Shown one piece after another: positions 13,683 through 25,583 of a stretch of DNA of 64,000 nt (positions within the stretch are counted from its first letter, which is position 1; every line of letters starts with the position of its first letter). A program made the position numbers and the translations under genes. The stretch is taken from assembly GCF_000165425.1 (NCBI RefSeq), contig NW_001799477.1, positions 390,314 to 454,313 on the forward strand, written 5' to 3'. The stretch is from Paramecium tetraurelia. Lineage: Eukaryota > Ciliophora > Oligohymenophorea > Peniculida > Parameciidae. A model generated the notes under the pieces. The model was given only the letters and a program-made list of their open reading frames with translations, did no database searches and was not told where the DNA came from.

Positions 13683-14560
13683 TCATTTAAATATAGTTTA
13701 TGAAAGAAGTTATTTCACTTTCGAAAATATTTTTAATTACAAAAAATCCTTGACATTTCCCCTTAGATTGTAATCATTTTATTTAAAAATGTGAACCATG
13801 TTTCTGATCTCACTACTTTTACACTTCAATTCCTCTATTATCACACCTAAACTATAACAATCCGCTTTGATATCGTATTCTAGTCCTTTAAACACTTCTG
13901 GTGCCATGTATTGAGGAGTTCCACAAATGGCTTTCATCTTCTCTTTCGTTTTCAACTTAATTGCCAAACCGAAGTCTCCCACTTTTATGTGATTCTAGAT
14001 CATCATGATGTTTTCAGGTTTCACATCTCTATGAAGAATACTTTTATCGTGCAAATACGAAAATGCTTAAAGTATTTCAAAAATTATTTATAATTTCTAC
14101 TCTTCGTTTATTTAATCTAATTTATCATAAAGTTTGTATAATGAAGACTCACAACATTCCAAAATAATGGCCACTTCCTTATCATCACTAATCACTCCAT
14201 AAAATTTCATTATGTTCGGGTGACTCAATTATGATAATATTTTGATCTCCTAAGTTAACAATTTCGAGAGATTAAATTAATTAATGATTGACTTCTTTAT
14301 TATTTTGATCGCAAAAATACAATTGGTTACCCTATCACTATAAAAATCCTTAATAATTATTACACTGCCATATAAACATCACTGTATTTGCCTTTGCCCA
14401 AAAATTTGATTTTTTGAAACCTGCTAGAGATTTACGAATATTCTCTCCGAGGAGTTGGAGGCAATGGTACAGACCTATTATTGTTGTTTTTCGTGGTTAG
14501 AATGTAAGGCTACCTATTTTCTTAGGTTGGCATTCTAAAATAGGTGTAGTTGGTTAACAT
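13683..14560 (-). CDS. Short Polo-like Ser/Thr kinase, truncated C-lobe
   Basis: Start ATG 14560-14558; one 26-nt intron (14338-14363); stop 13685-13683; 283 aa. After ~45 residues the kinase domain shows FLGKGKYSDVYMAV, FAIK lysine, LSHPNIMKFYGV, SILHRDVKPEN, VGDFGLAIK, AICGTPQYMAPEVF and ADCYSLGVIIEEL. The DFG segment and the CGTP-Y-APE run resemble Polo-like kinases. The domain stops soon after the F-helix; the G to I helices and any polo box are missing, replaced by ~60 residues ending KQLLSQTIFK. All ATP and catalytic residues are present. The N-lobe is close to that of the Aurora-like kinase at 10155 (FLGKGRYSNVHLA), so the two may share ancestry. Either a C-terminally shortened duplicate or a minimal kinase. 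Confidence 0.8.
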
Positions 14561-14657
14561 TTTATTAAAATTTAATTGTATGTATCAACAATTCATTAAA
14601 ATACACTCGTAATATTTAAGATTATTTAATTATTTAAATTTATTTGCTTCAACACAA

Positions 14658-15872
14658 TCAAGCACAGCCTGGACATACCTTAAATTTAGAATGGATTAAC
14701 ACATCACAATCTCTAAAATCAGACTTAAAATTTACAAACAGAAAAAGTTTTTGCATCTCTCGCAAGTCGAATGAATTACACTAGTTGGTTCTAAACATCC
14801 CTGACATATGTGATCCAAACCATCATTTATGATTTCAAACACTCCTAAAGTATTGTAACCATCACTTCTGAGAATCTAATGAGGCAGAACTATCCAAGTC
14901 GAACAGATTGGACATAAAAGAGGAGGAGAACAAACCTTGCTATAACACACTGGACATTTATAAAAATTGTATCTATCATTATAATCCCTAAAACTTACAT
15001 TATTTCTAAATGACATTAACACAAAGTAGGCTGGCTTACTATAAATTTCTATGGGAATCCAATCTTTACCAATTGTGTAATCATTTTATGGTTCTTCGAT
15101 TCTTATGGTGAAATGAATTTCTTATAGATGAACCAATTTGTTACCTATATTTCTTAGCTGAATTGAAATTCATTAATGGGACACAAATATTATCCATCTG
15201 TTGCTTAGGTTATCTTAATTAATTGATGTATGGCTCCTGCAAATGATATCATATTGATTTGAATGGCTGCTGATTGGCACTTCTCACTCCATTCGTTTAA
15301 ATCAAGCTTATCATCTGAATATGTCGATGTAGTCACGAACAAAATACTAGATTAGGCATGCAATTATGTAGATGAGAAAACATGTAAAGCAGTCTAAAGT
15401 ATTTTCTTTTTGATGATACTTATAAACAGGCTGCCATTGAAAATCCGGCTTCATTTATTGAATGGATTGTTGACAAATATTATTTTATGTTTACACAAGA
15501 TGAAGTAAAATCCAGAATGGTCTTGCATTTATATTCTTCAGCAACTGCTATGCCTATTTGAGATAAAGGGTTGCCCTCAAGAAATTACTCTATAAATGAC
15601 TAATTATGAATTATTGTGTGTTTTTTTACAGGCAAAAACTGCAAGGCCACTGCCAAACGACTTGGTTTAAAATCACTCACTTTGGATGATTTGGTTGTGT
15701 CTATGATGATTAAGAGATTCCTCATAATGAGCGGGTTTTAAGCAATCAAGAATTAAGCGTCTGATTCCTTCTTCTAATGCAATTTATCTTATTCGTAGTT
15801 GTGACCGTTGGTTTGATGATTCCTAATTTTCTCTTCATACTCATTGTATTTTGTGTTGCCTTCCAATTCCAT
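14658..15872 (-). CDS. SSL1: TFIIH core subunit p44 / Ssl1
   Basis: Start ATG 15872-15870, stop 14660-14658. A von Willebrand A-like domain starts IMRNLLIIIDTTKS, with QFLEGNPLSQIGIAV, followed by KIGFPQK, the p44 linker signature. The zinc region has KCPVC, LLCPIC, CQGC, CERCKNFFC and, after a 23-nt intron, LDCDVLIHSKFKVCPGC. That last block is the C4 RING of p44, which binds p62/p34 and stimulates the XPD helicase in transcription and nucleotide excision repair. Introns seen: 30 nt after FLP, 26 nt after CLQ, either 29 or 35 nt after QPT (both GT...AG and in frame; exact end unresolved), and 23 nt near the end. The usual IDxS MIDAS-like start reads IDTTKS. Nuclear, highly conserved, probably single function. 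67 nt from the tRNA gene. Confidence 0.9.
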
Positions 15873-15939
15873 CTATAAATAAAGAATTTATTTTTACCTA
15901 CATATATTTATTAAAATAATATATAACATTGTCATCACA

Positions 15940-16013
15940 GGTCTCGTAGCTCAGTTGGTTAGAGCGTCAGTCTAATAAGCTGACGGTCGAGGGTTCGATC
16001 CCCTCCGAGACCA
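15940..16013 (+). tRNA. tRNA-Ile, anticodon AAU
   Basis: A full 74-nt cloverleaf: acceptor GGTCTCG/CGAGACC, D arm GCTC...GAGC, anticodon stem TCAGT/GCTGA closed by a T-G pair around loop CTAATAA (anticodon AAT, read as IAU for isoleucine), variable loop CGGTC, T arm GAGGG-TTCGATC-CCCTC and discriminator A. Internal pol III A box and B box (GGTTCGATCC) are intact. CCA is not encoded. Confidence 0.95.
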
Positions 16014-16020
16014 TTTTTTT
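16014..16020 (+). terminator. RNA polymerase III oligo-T terminator
   Basis: Seven consecutive T's directly after the discriminator base of the tRNA-Ile gene, the usual pol III stop. Confidence 0.85.
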
Positions 16021-16041
16021 AATTTAAAATTAATTTATATC

Positions 16042-17591
16042 TCATTTGTTTATTTATACAGTTTTTTTCACATTTGAAGTTTACGAGAGAGTTCTTCTCA
16101 TTCTATTTTTAGTTACTAAGTCTCCATATTCCTCCTTTCTATTCAAAAATTTATTGAGCAACTCATTCTTCAGAGGCATCCTCAAATTCATTTATTGCTA
16201 CGATCTCTTAATAGAAAAATCTTCCTTCAATCTCTAAAGACTGAATTACTAAGAACTCGATTTATTCACAGTAGAACGAACAGGACTGTTAATGATCTAT
16301 GATCTAATCTATTCATTAGAAAAATGGATCGATTTCTGAGTATTTCTTCTCAATCTATTTTATTTAATAGACTGAGTAACCTAAGCAGGGTTGGCAAAAC
16401 AATTAAAATTATTAATTAGTGATTCGTTTAGTTCTTCTGAATTGTTCGATTGGGATTGATGGATTGAATTGATTGAATGAGTCGATCGTATTTTGTTCTT
16501 TTACACAATCGGTTGTCTCTGTTATAGATCAAGATCTTCATGACTTTTCCTAAAATTATAATGTCTTGAAAGAGGTTTTTTGATCATGATCTCCCCAGTC
16601 AAGGATATCTTGTTGTTGAAGAATTTCTCATTCTTTGATCCTTGAGTTTTGAGTTTATTTGGGAGATTGTCCTCAATAGAAGGCAATACCTTGTCCTTGA
16701 AATAATCATAATCAAAGATTAGTAATTGACCTTCCTCACTAATGCAAAAGGCAGTTCCATTACACAATGACGTTTTATTGTTCAATTCATTTTCTCCAAT
16801 CAATTGTCCTTATGTGAAGATGTGAACTGCTTTTGCAACTCCTTTTTCTAGTTCCCTTAATTCGAAAATCCCTTTTATAACCAAATAAATTTATTTGATC
16901 ATCTGCTCCTATAAATAAACGATATCTAGGCATTGGAATATCTGCGACATGGAATTGGCATAGAACTTGCGCACTTAGGCGTAAGGGACATTCTTGAAGA
17001 TTGGGAAGGCATACAATTGGGAGATCTCCTTAGTTATGCGACTAACTTCAAAAGTCATTAGATTGACTCTGAAGTCATGCTTTGAAATTGCTGCGACTTT
17101 ACAGGCAGTTTTAGATGTAACATTCCAATCTGATCTAAAATCATGAATGTATACATGTCAGAATAGCATTCACTTCCAAAAATAAGGAGATTCGATCCAA
17201 AGTGTTTCAGATGAATCATCTCTTGGTTTCCCTTGTTAAAAACTACATCCCCTGACAAAATGATTATCAGTTTATTTTAATCCAATTAATTTTTTGAGAA
17301 TATCACTTAATTTTTTTGGAACTATTCGAATCTCATCAACTATCGCATGATGAAAAGACTTACTTGACAACACTCTATAAGAAATTCATTGTCAGAGGTT
17401 CTAAAGAATTCGTGTCCTCTCAACAATTAACCTAACTTCTCATTCTCTTATTCTAGCCGTATGGTTGGATCCTTCAATAATAATTGTATGCATTGTTGGC
17501 TGGTTTGTTGATTTCTCGTATACAACAAATCTGGTCGTTAGAGTTTCTCAAAATGAATATCTGTAATCGTAGATTAATTGTTTTTTTTCAT
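16042..17591 (-). CDS. Protein with two cyclic-nucleotide-binding-like domains
   Basis: Start ATG 17591-17589, stop 16044-16042, introns 17340-17363 (24 nt) and 17080-17102 (23 nt); 500 aa. The second intron holds the frame: without it TGA follows at once. The first CNBD-like unit covers ~residues 60-170 (LRGHEFFRTSDNEFLIECC, LIIILSGDVVF). The second is at ~185-320 (FPIFKNVPYAQVRKF, IYLVIKGIFELRELEKG, FTQGQLIGENELNN, GQLLIFDYDYFKDKVLPSI). The canonical phosphate-binding G-E-hydrophobic-[A]-x(0-2)-R-A cassette is only partly kept (LIGENEL without R), so cAMP/cGMP binding is doubtful. The last ~150 residues are basic, Ser/Asn/Gln-rich and disordered. No kinase or channel domain is attached, which recalls stand-alone CNBD proteins of ciliates and cilia. 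Confidence 0.75.
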
Positions 17592-17954
17592 TTAATTATT
17601 AAATTAAAGGTTATCATAAAGTTTTTATGCAAATTTGAAAGAGACCAAGTCTCATTACACAAGTAGATTGAAGAATAAGTTGCAATTCCATACATTTAAT
17701 AGTTAACTACATATTATATTATTATGTAAAATTTTTACTCATTTAAACTTGATAAAAACATTAGAGCAGATGAACCATTGCCATTCTATTTGATCTCTAT
17801 GTGCATTCAGCATTTGAGCAGAAGTGTTATTGTAATTGGATTGGTTCTTCTATTTGAATTATTAATTTTCCATTACAACTAGTAAAAATTGCACAATTGC
17901 AATCCAAGTCTTCTTTACTTCACAATGAATGTGTAATTAATTTGATTATAATAA
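17592..17954. other. Intergenic 363 nt with one tiny open frame
   Basis: Holds the promoter of the CNBD gene and the 3' flank of the alveolin gene. A minus-strand open frame at 17739-17873 (44 codons, MENQQFKQKNQSNYNN) is rich in N and Q. It is too short and too plain to call a gene. Confidence 0.35.
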
Positions 17955-18410
17955 TCAATAATAATATCTGGATGGATATCTGGAATATCTGCTGTAGGCT
18001 AATGAATTTGACAATGGCTAGCGAACCACACTGGATCTCTCGACTGGAACATAGTCAACTGCTTCGTCGTATCTCTCAATTGGCACATATTCAACTCTTC
18101 GTTCAAGTCTTGGGACTGGGACATAATCTCTGTAATGTTCGACTTAATAATTCCAATGATTTCCTACTTTCCACATAGTCTGTGTATCTTCTCTCGACTG
18201 GCTTGTATTCAATTCTTTGTTCTGGAACATACTCTGTGTATCTCTATTCGACAGGGATTCTTTCTACCCAGGAGTTGCCTGATTTGTTTAACAAAGGAGT
18301 TTACCTCTTGGTGGTGTGGATGTGTAATATGGGGAGGAGACATATGAACGGGTGGGTGAATACTAATATGGTCTGGCATAGGATCTGTATGGTGAATAGA
18401 GATAACTCAT
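17955..18410 (-). CDS. Alveolin-type cortical protein
   Basis: Start ATG 18410-18408, stop 17957-17955; introns of 26 nt (18279-18304) and 25 nt (18143-18167), both required; 134 aa. The N-terminus is Tyr/Ser/Pro/Arg-rich (MSYLYSPYRSYARPYQYSP). Residues ~35-105 hold repeats of the alveolin kind: IPVEQRYTEYVPEQRIEY, PVERRYTDYVE, DYVPVPRLERRVEYVPIERY and AVDYVPVER. The C-terminus returns to Tyr/Arg/Ser (YSRYSRYPSRYYY). Alveolins are the defining structural proteins of the alveolate cortex (alveolar sacs, epiplasm). The protein is shorter than most family members, so it may be a small epiplasm component. Divergent from the large gene at 18447 with only 36 nt between the start codons. Confidence 0.85.
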
Positions 18411-18446
18411 TTAAAACAAAATAAAATTTTATTGAAAGTTAATTCA

Positions 18447-21400
18447 ATGTCCATTAAAGACATTTAAAAACTATAATCTCTATTTCAAATTAATAACAGC
18501 GTAGTTTAAGAATATCTAGGAATCAGGTCCATAAATTAGACTCTAATTGATTAAGTATTGCCCAAATGATTACATTTGTAGTTGGTGAATTGCGATAGTG
18601 CTAATGAGGTTCAGAAAATCAAAAGAATCGAAGGCTGCAAAGATTGGGACAAATTAAAACAGAAACTGGTACCCTACTTTGTGGCATCCCAATTGACTTA
18701 TGGCAAACCGATTCACAAATACATCCAATAAGCACATGAAGACTTACTAATCAAATACCATATTTTCTATGAAGGTTTAATTGAATTTCAAACTTGTTCC
18801 ATGTTAAATCAATATCTCATACTCAAACACAAATTGCTAAGAGACGATTAGGATCTCAAAATTGAATTTCGCAAATTAATCAACACACTCATTTGGAAGA
18901 CCAATCAATTGCATTTTGTAATTCGAATTATTATCGGTTACATTGCCTATGCTAAAATAAGTAAGCAAATAGGTAATGTCGAAAGAGTCTTCGAATAAAT
19001 AGCTAAGTTAATTGAGATATCGCTTAAAAACGGAGCAAATTACCATCATTTGTTATTCAAAACAGATGTTCAACTGTTCTCCTCCTATTGGAACAAAATT
19101 ATCAAAGTCAGTAAGAACGATACCAATGCTCTCATCTTAGAGTAATTGTTATAATAGGCTTAATTCTACTTCAATGATTACAACTTTTAGAGTGATATCG
19201 TTAAAGAATTATAAATGTTGCAGAAAGCGAAATATTCCATTGCTTCGATTTCCAGAGTAAATGAAGACACAAAGCCCAAAAGCAAGGGGAAAAAACCAAT
19301 CTTATAAATTAATAATTTGATGCCTGAAGAATTCCAAAAGGAATCTTCCAAAACTACTAACAGATATTTGGATTTAGGTAAAATAGTTAAAACAGAACAA
19401 ACTCAAGCAACAGTCACAAGTAAACGAATTATTAAGACTTCTGCCTCTAAGCTTCTTAATTCTCAGTATAAACATATTGAAGAAGATCCAATCTTCTAAA
19501 TTCAAATTGAAAATTATCACATCAATAAGATAGTGAGAAAAGGGTGCTTTAAAATTTAAAAACCAGTAACCTTGTCTACTTGCACTTGTATACTTTTCTT
19601 AATATCATAGAAAGATACAAAACCTAGCCTACCGCTTAAGAAGATTTGCCTTTGCTTACATTCTAAGATTTTGAGCGGGATCACCAAGACTCAATACTAG
19701 AATTACCATCCCCAGTCAAACCAGCCACTGAATCAGAACAAAAGATATCAGGGAGAGAACATAGCATCACCCATTCTTAATCGTCTCAAGGAAAAATTGA
19801 TAAACTGAATAATCTTAGCAACCCCTATAAATTAAAGAATTTGATCGGTTCTAGATTTCAATAAATCCTGGATATAGCCTAACTTAGTGCATCTTCGACT
19901 CCCAGGAATGCTGATCTAGGTAAATCCATAAGAAGATAAAAAACTATTTCAATAAAGAAAGAACACAAGGAATTTCAATAATAACCGCAGTAACAACTCT
20001 CCATTCCCGAAATCCAATAAATACAATCCTGTAAAGAGCAGGATGCATAAACTACAGAAAGAAGAAGAAGTGGTATGGTAGTTAGTTCACCTGATGCAGC
20101 ATCCCAAATTAGTTAAGCCATTCAAAAATCTAGTCTTATTGAGAGTGTCACTGCGAAATCATAGATAATAATTGCAATACCATAATCAGTTTAATAGTAG
20201 GCATAATCATCGCAATAGCAAAATCCATCAATCAATGTAAAAAGGCCTTAGAGAAGGAATCTATTAACATTAAGAACTGCAACTACTTTTTTCATGGAGT
20301 AATCCAACGCTTACATTCCAAAATTCCAATTCTCATTGTGCTATCACAACAGAACGATTTTATGGCAATGTGGTTTATAAATAACATCCTCTGAGAACAT
20401 TCTTATTGGATTTTAAGATACAACAAATAATAAAATTGTGTACAGGGCAAAGCTGTAAAATATAAAAATTGAAAATACTAAGAATTGGGCTTAAATCATT
20501 GAAGCCTTTGTGAACGAATATCAATTATAAACGTCTCAGTGTTTGCCTTATTTACACTTTAACTCAATAATGAGTGACAGGAAAAGCGATAATTACAACT
20601 TTATCAAGTTTCCAAACTATCAATTTGAACTTGCTAAAAATGAAATAGAACAAATGGGAATCTTGAAGGATTTATTTAGATGGATGTATACCACTTATTT
20701 ATATGAATAAATCAATATCACAGGCATTAGATTAAAATTGTACACAGTAGAGAAAGACAAAACTCTGAATGCATATAGAGAATTAATTAATGTAGTAAAT
20801 CTTTACAGAAGAATGATAATACAGTCAACTCTTAGCGACGAGAAGGAGAATTTCCACTTATTAGTTTGTAGCTACGGAGGTATTATATTATTTGGTATAA
20901 TTAATAGAGTGTATAAAAAACAATATCATTCTTTTGAATAGGATACTCAACTTTAAGATCAACAAATAAAAGGAATAATAGTATATGATACACAAGCAAT
21001 TGGTAAGTCTTAGAAATTTAAGCATAACTAATGATGAAGATAACATATTTTTCATAATCAGAGTCAGTATTATATTTTAGAAAGAGAAGTATTACTATAT
21101 TATAATGAATTAGTATCCTGTATTATAAAAAAAATGATTACCATACAAAGTATTAAGTGGATGTACTATTTGAGGCAATCAATAGTCCATTAAAGATCAA
21201 ACCACTCAGATTGTAATTCGATGCTATCGAAAAGATCTTAGAGAAGAGATATCACAATAATCTAAAATAGATAATAAATTAAATACTGTTCTCTTAAAGG
21301 AAATGCTTGACTATGTTCTATGAATTTATAGATCAAAAATTGATGATTAATGAATAAAAGTAGTTATAGGTTAGAATGAACATCTTTTCGTTGCATGATG

Positions 21401-24153
21401 CTTAAAAAATGGAGGCTTGCGGAATGAAATTAGGTTTCCTCATTGATTTACAGACTAAGGTAAAACCATTTGCTATTACTGAAATCGAACGATACATCTA
21501 TGATGACACCTAAAAGAAATTAGATTATCAGTCCAAATCATAGACTATCCACAATAGAGAACATCTGTTCGATAAGCATTTCGCATAGATATTTGGAGAG
21601 GATATTACGAATAATGAATAACAACATTTCCATCAAACTACTTTAATTGACTTGGTCAAACGATACTAATCAAATATTAACACTGAGGCAAAACAGGAAA
21701 TAGACACAAAGAAGGTTGGTCCCATTGTAATATATTAAGAGAATCCATTTACTGATGTGCATATTGATGATTTGGAAAAGTTGGAATCTTAATTTTTTAG
21801 TAAGAAAAACTTAAAACTCAGCTAAATTTAAAAATATAGAATAAAATTAAAGCATCTTTCCATTCAAATATCCATCGTTCACAAATAAATAATATTGATT
21901 TATCATTGCAATTAACGATTGTAAAGATTACAAATCAACCCTACTGATGAAGAAGACAATATATTGTCTAACATAGTGTAACTTATACAGAATGGCCCTA
22001 CTTGTTGGATCCTTTAAATGCTGTATAAGAAAGTAAGTCAAAGAGCCTTAAAGTAATCTTTCATTAGCTCCTAATTATCTGATGGGTTTGAATTATTGAA
22101 ATATAAGAAATCGAAAAGCTAATTGGCCGAGATTCCTTCGTATAATGTGTTACATTACTACATCTTAAACAACTATGTGGTACTATTAAAATATTTTACT
22201 CTTAAATAATTTGTGATAGTTCAGAAGATTAAAAATTATGGAAAATACTAGATAACTATTAAGGTGTTCTTTAGATGTCAAAAACCAGATATATTGGCTG
22301 AGAATGATTACTTTTTAATGAGAATAGACTTCTAAAACATCATATTAAAGACGGGAATGATGAAAATGATCTTTAATAAATATGATATCACTGAGATGTT
22401 GAAAATAGAGATACCATAGAGTATGACAGATGCAAATATTGTTTAAACTGCCATGAACATATTTCAGAAATGTCACTTAGGAACATTTACATTAAGTTAG
22501 GTTCCATTCTTTGCAGCTAATCAAGATGATCAAAAATAGAATGAAAGTTAAATAACACATAATTCATATGAGGATCATTCAACCAAACTTACAGTTCAAT
22601 AAATTAGAAGGATCGGCAATTTCCCTGAAAATACAACTTTCAAGAAATCTGATCTCTGCAAAGGCTTCTTAGAACATTATATCAAAAACAGTAGATTAAT
22701 TATTACTCACATCAAGAAGTCCTACTTGATACATTCAATATCAACTGGTCAATTAATTAAAATATCAAACAATAAGGTTACTTAATTATTGAATGATTAA
22801 TAATAAATTACAGATTATGTTATAATCTAAATCTTCAGACACTTATTACTGGACATTTGGATTGTCAAGATTTATATTCCAAAGACAACTAGATAAATGT
22901 TAGGTCTGTTGAGATCAGAAGACTTCAAAGAGAATGATGGCAAGGATTTGATGGATAGTCTCATCATTTACAAAAAGCAAACCATCATGAGTTTTAAAGA
23001 TTTAGATTCATTTTCAGATATCACACCTAGATAAAGTGTTAATCTCTAAAAGCAAAACCATCGATGGAGCTAATATAAAATATCATAGTTCCATTCTCCA
23101 GCTGTCTCGAGTATCTAGGTATAAAATCAAATTGGGTAATCCCCGACCACTTCATACTATCTCAATGAGTTCTTATGCCTTACTAAATTGGTTACTGATT
23201 TTACAGAATATCATTTAGATAATGGAAATAAGGAGTAGTATATTGTTAAGGAAAAATTAATTTGGGTTAACATAATCAACAACAATTTTTCATTAGAATA
23301 ACATCCCAAGTAATAAAATTGCTTTTTGTCCCTCTTATTTGATCAGAAGGAGATCAATCTCTAGGAACTCCTATTTTAACGTTACATTAGAATTGAAAGA
23401 GTTGGCGAATCGCACATTGAGTTTTACATGAAGTATTCATAAAAGGCTGATCAACTAAAGGGTATTGCTCTTCTTAAAGGGAAAATTAACCAATTAAATT
23501 TACATAATAACAAATTCCCTGGTATTATAAGTGAAGCAAAATTGAATGAGGAGTAGATTAAATTCTTAAAACGTACTTGTATTTTCTTCCCATTTGATGC
23601 CATTAGCTATGCCAATACATCCAATTTCAATATTGAATTGAAGTACTTCTCATATAATAAATTTACTGAAGTCAAAGAGCAAATCAATTTAAGAGAATTA
23701 CTCAATTTGTATATAGCAGATGGCTTTTATAAATATTAAACTAACTATATGAATTCTAAACTCAATCATTCAGATATTATCAGTATATGCTATTATATGA
23801 TACATAAAATTAAAACGCAGAACTTTTTAAATTTAAGTCAGTATCATACAATCCCAAATTTGAACTAATTAAAAACTCAGAAATAATCTAAAACAATATA
23901 AAAACCAATTAGATTATAAATCAAGACCTTCAAAAAACCATACATTTTTATAATCTCATTACTTTACAAAGAACTTTAAGTCACTTGTATAAATTGGAAA
24001 ACTTGTCATCAAATAAATGAAGTATTTTAGTTTAGTTACTTAAACAAGCATATAATGCATTTCGAGCTTTTACTCGAAAACTAACCTAAAATAGCATTAT
24101 AAAAGATAGAAAAAATAATTGATAAAATAATGAATATTATATTAATAAAATGA
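18447..24153 (+). CDS. Very large protein (~1,860 aa), family not recognised
   Basis: ATG 18447 (MSIKDIQKLQSLFQ), stop TGA 24151-24153. Introns: 18555-18581 (27 nt) and 19588-19610 (23 nt). A region at ~21002-21110 needs two splices of total length 2 mod 3; the best pair is ~37 nt from 21002 and 25 nt (GTATTACTA...TTAG). After that the frame is open for ~3 kb. The N-terminal ~300 residues are helical (GCKDWDKLKQKLVPYF). A 350-residue Q/S/K-rich linker follows, then a mixed alpha/beta region (ILWQCGLQITSSENILIGFQ) through to the end. No membrane helix, zinc motif or nucleotide site was seen. Size and layout would suit a scaffold or a membrane-trafficking or TOR-pathway regulator, but I have no evidence for either. 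It may once have continued into the relic at 24175. Confidence 0.7.
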
Positions 24154-24174
24154 ATTTGTTATATTAAATATTGA

Positions 24175-24930
24175 TGCAGTCCTATTAAAGATCTGAAATT
24201 TAATAAAGATACCTCCCTGTATTTGAATGAGATTAAGTGCTAAAAGTCAAATTAATGGATAGTACATCTTTAATATGAATAGAAGAAAATCTATTCGTTA
24301 TGATAGTAGTAATTTAGTATTAGGATTTTGAAGATTAAAGAACTAAGAACTTAGAACATAATTGATCCTTAAGATGATTTTATATTTAGATGTTATAAGA
24401 GTTAAAATAACATATTTTTCAATTCTATTCTCCAAAATCAAATTTTAGGATCTAATAATTGCTTGTCGATCCAAATTCTATTATATATGATTGGATTTAC
24501 TACTTCTATTACTGTATTCGATGAAACAATCATAAAATAAGATTTATGCAATTGTATATTGAAAGGTACTTGGTGTTTTGGCATAGTAGTAGATTGAATT
24601 ATTTATGTACGAATAACTAATGTGAAAGATTTTCATGTAATTATTATTATTATTAGTAACTACATTAAATAGATCTAGTATTAAGAATAGAATAAATGGA
24701 TAGGATAAAATGTGTTTTGGTAGAATGATTTTTCAATAATTGTGATTGAGAATGTCCATCAGAAAATTGAATTTATAACATGCATCCTGTCAAATATATC
24801 AATACCAAATAAGCTGTTGTGCAAATTCTGCAATTTATTAAATAATAAGGTGAAAAAAGTTAGAGAAAGAGTGATACAAGGCAATAAAGTTAGTGAAATT
24901 TTATTTTTGATAATATTGTTGTTCTAATGA
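24175..24930 (+). pseudogene. Gene relic downstream of the large gene
   Basis: One frame (same phase as the end of the preceding gene) looks coding from 24175 (SPIKDLKFNKDTSLYLNEIK) to TGA 24928-24930. It is interrupted by TGA at 24298 and 24598 and has no ATG near its 5' end. The first TGA can be removed by a 21-nt GTT...TAG segment at 24290-24310; the second cannot. A C-terminal piece (VIENVHQKIEFITCILSNIS) looks intact. Because phase and style continue from the large gene, this may be its former C-terminus cut off by the TGA codons at 24151 and 24172, or an independent decayed gene. Confidence 0.35.
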
Positions 24931-24939
24931 TATTTGCTT

Positions 24940-25583
24940 TCAATTGTGGAAATTCCAAATCATGAATCCTGTTGTTCCCATAAAGGCAGCCCACCCCCAA
25001 AGTTCATAGAATCCTCTAAAACCATCATGATATTGACGAATCACTTATCTTGAAATTCAACTACTTTAATACCTGTGTGTGCCATTACAGAAGGGAGCAT
25101 TTGCACTCTGTTTGCAATTACACAATTTATAATATCCAGAAGTATCGACATTAAATTTAATTGGTCTATTTCTAGTTACTGAGGCATTGCACATTCCATC
25201 ACACCAAGGATTCGATTATGAAATGCCGCATGAACACCATTGGTAAATCTTGATATAGCGAATTCAAAATACCTTTCCCTTCTAAAGATAGCAATTATAA
25301 GGATAGAAACCAGCAACATAAGGCACTGATGCAGGACGGTACTTTCCTTCAGGATATGGGATGGATTCGGGTAGAAGTACGAATTTTTACTCTGGGAAAT
25401 CAGTAATATCATCTGGCTTTCTCTCTTTTCTTGCTATATTTATATATGCTAACATTAATTACGTGGAGGTGGAGTAATGATCTCAGGTGGTAGTGTATAT
25501 GGATCACGTAAATGGGCTTCCCCATGTTGGAGTATTGTAGATACAGTTCTGTATTTAGTTGCCTTCTTCAAGATTTAAGACAT
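24940..25583 (-). CDS. Twin CDGSH iron-sulfur domain protein (CISD3/MiNT-like)
   Basis: Start ATG 25583-25581, stop 24942-24940; introns 25434-25462 (29 nt), 25249-25272 (24 nt) and 25049-25072 (24 nt); 188 aa. The basic, Ser/Thr-containing start (MSQILKKATKYRTVSTILQ) looks like a mitochondrial presequence. Two CDGSH-type motifs follow: WCSCGISQSNPWCDGMC at ~residue 101 and LCNCKQSANAPFCNGTH at ~135. Each binds a 2Fe-2S cluster, normally through three Cys and one His. In the first motif the His position is Cys, giving a possible four-Cys site; the second keeps the His but has CNG for CDG. The C-terminus carries a hydrophobic segment (LWGWAAFMGTTGFMIW) that may anchor it in a membrane. CISD3-type proteins are mitochondrial and have two motifs, which matches. 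Confidence 0.85.

Noticed and set aside
18447..24153. Assignment of the large protein to Iml1/DEPDC5 or a similar TOR regulator
   Set aside because: Size is compatible but I could not identify any diagnostic motif.
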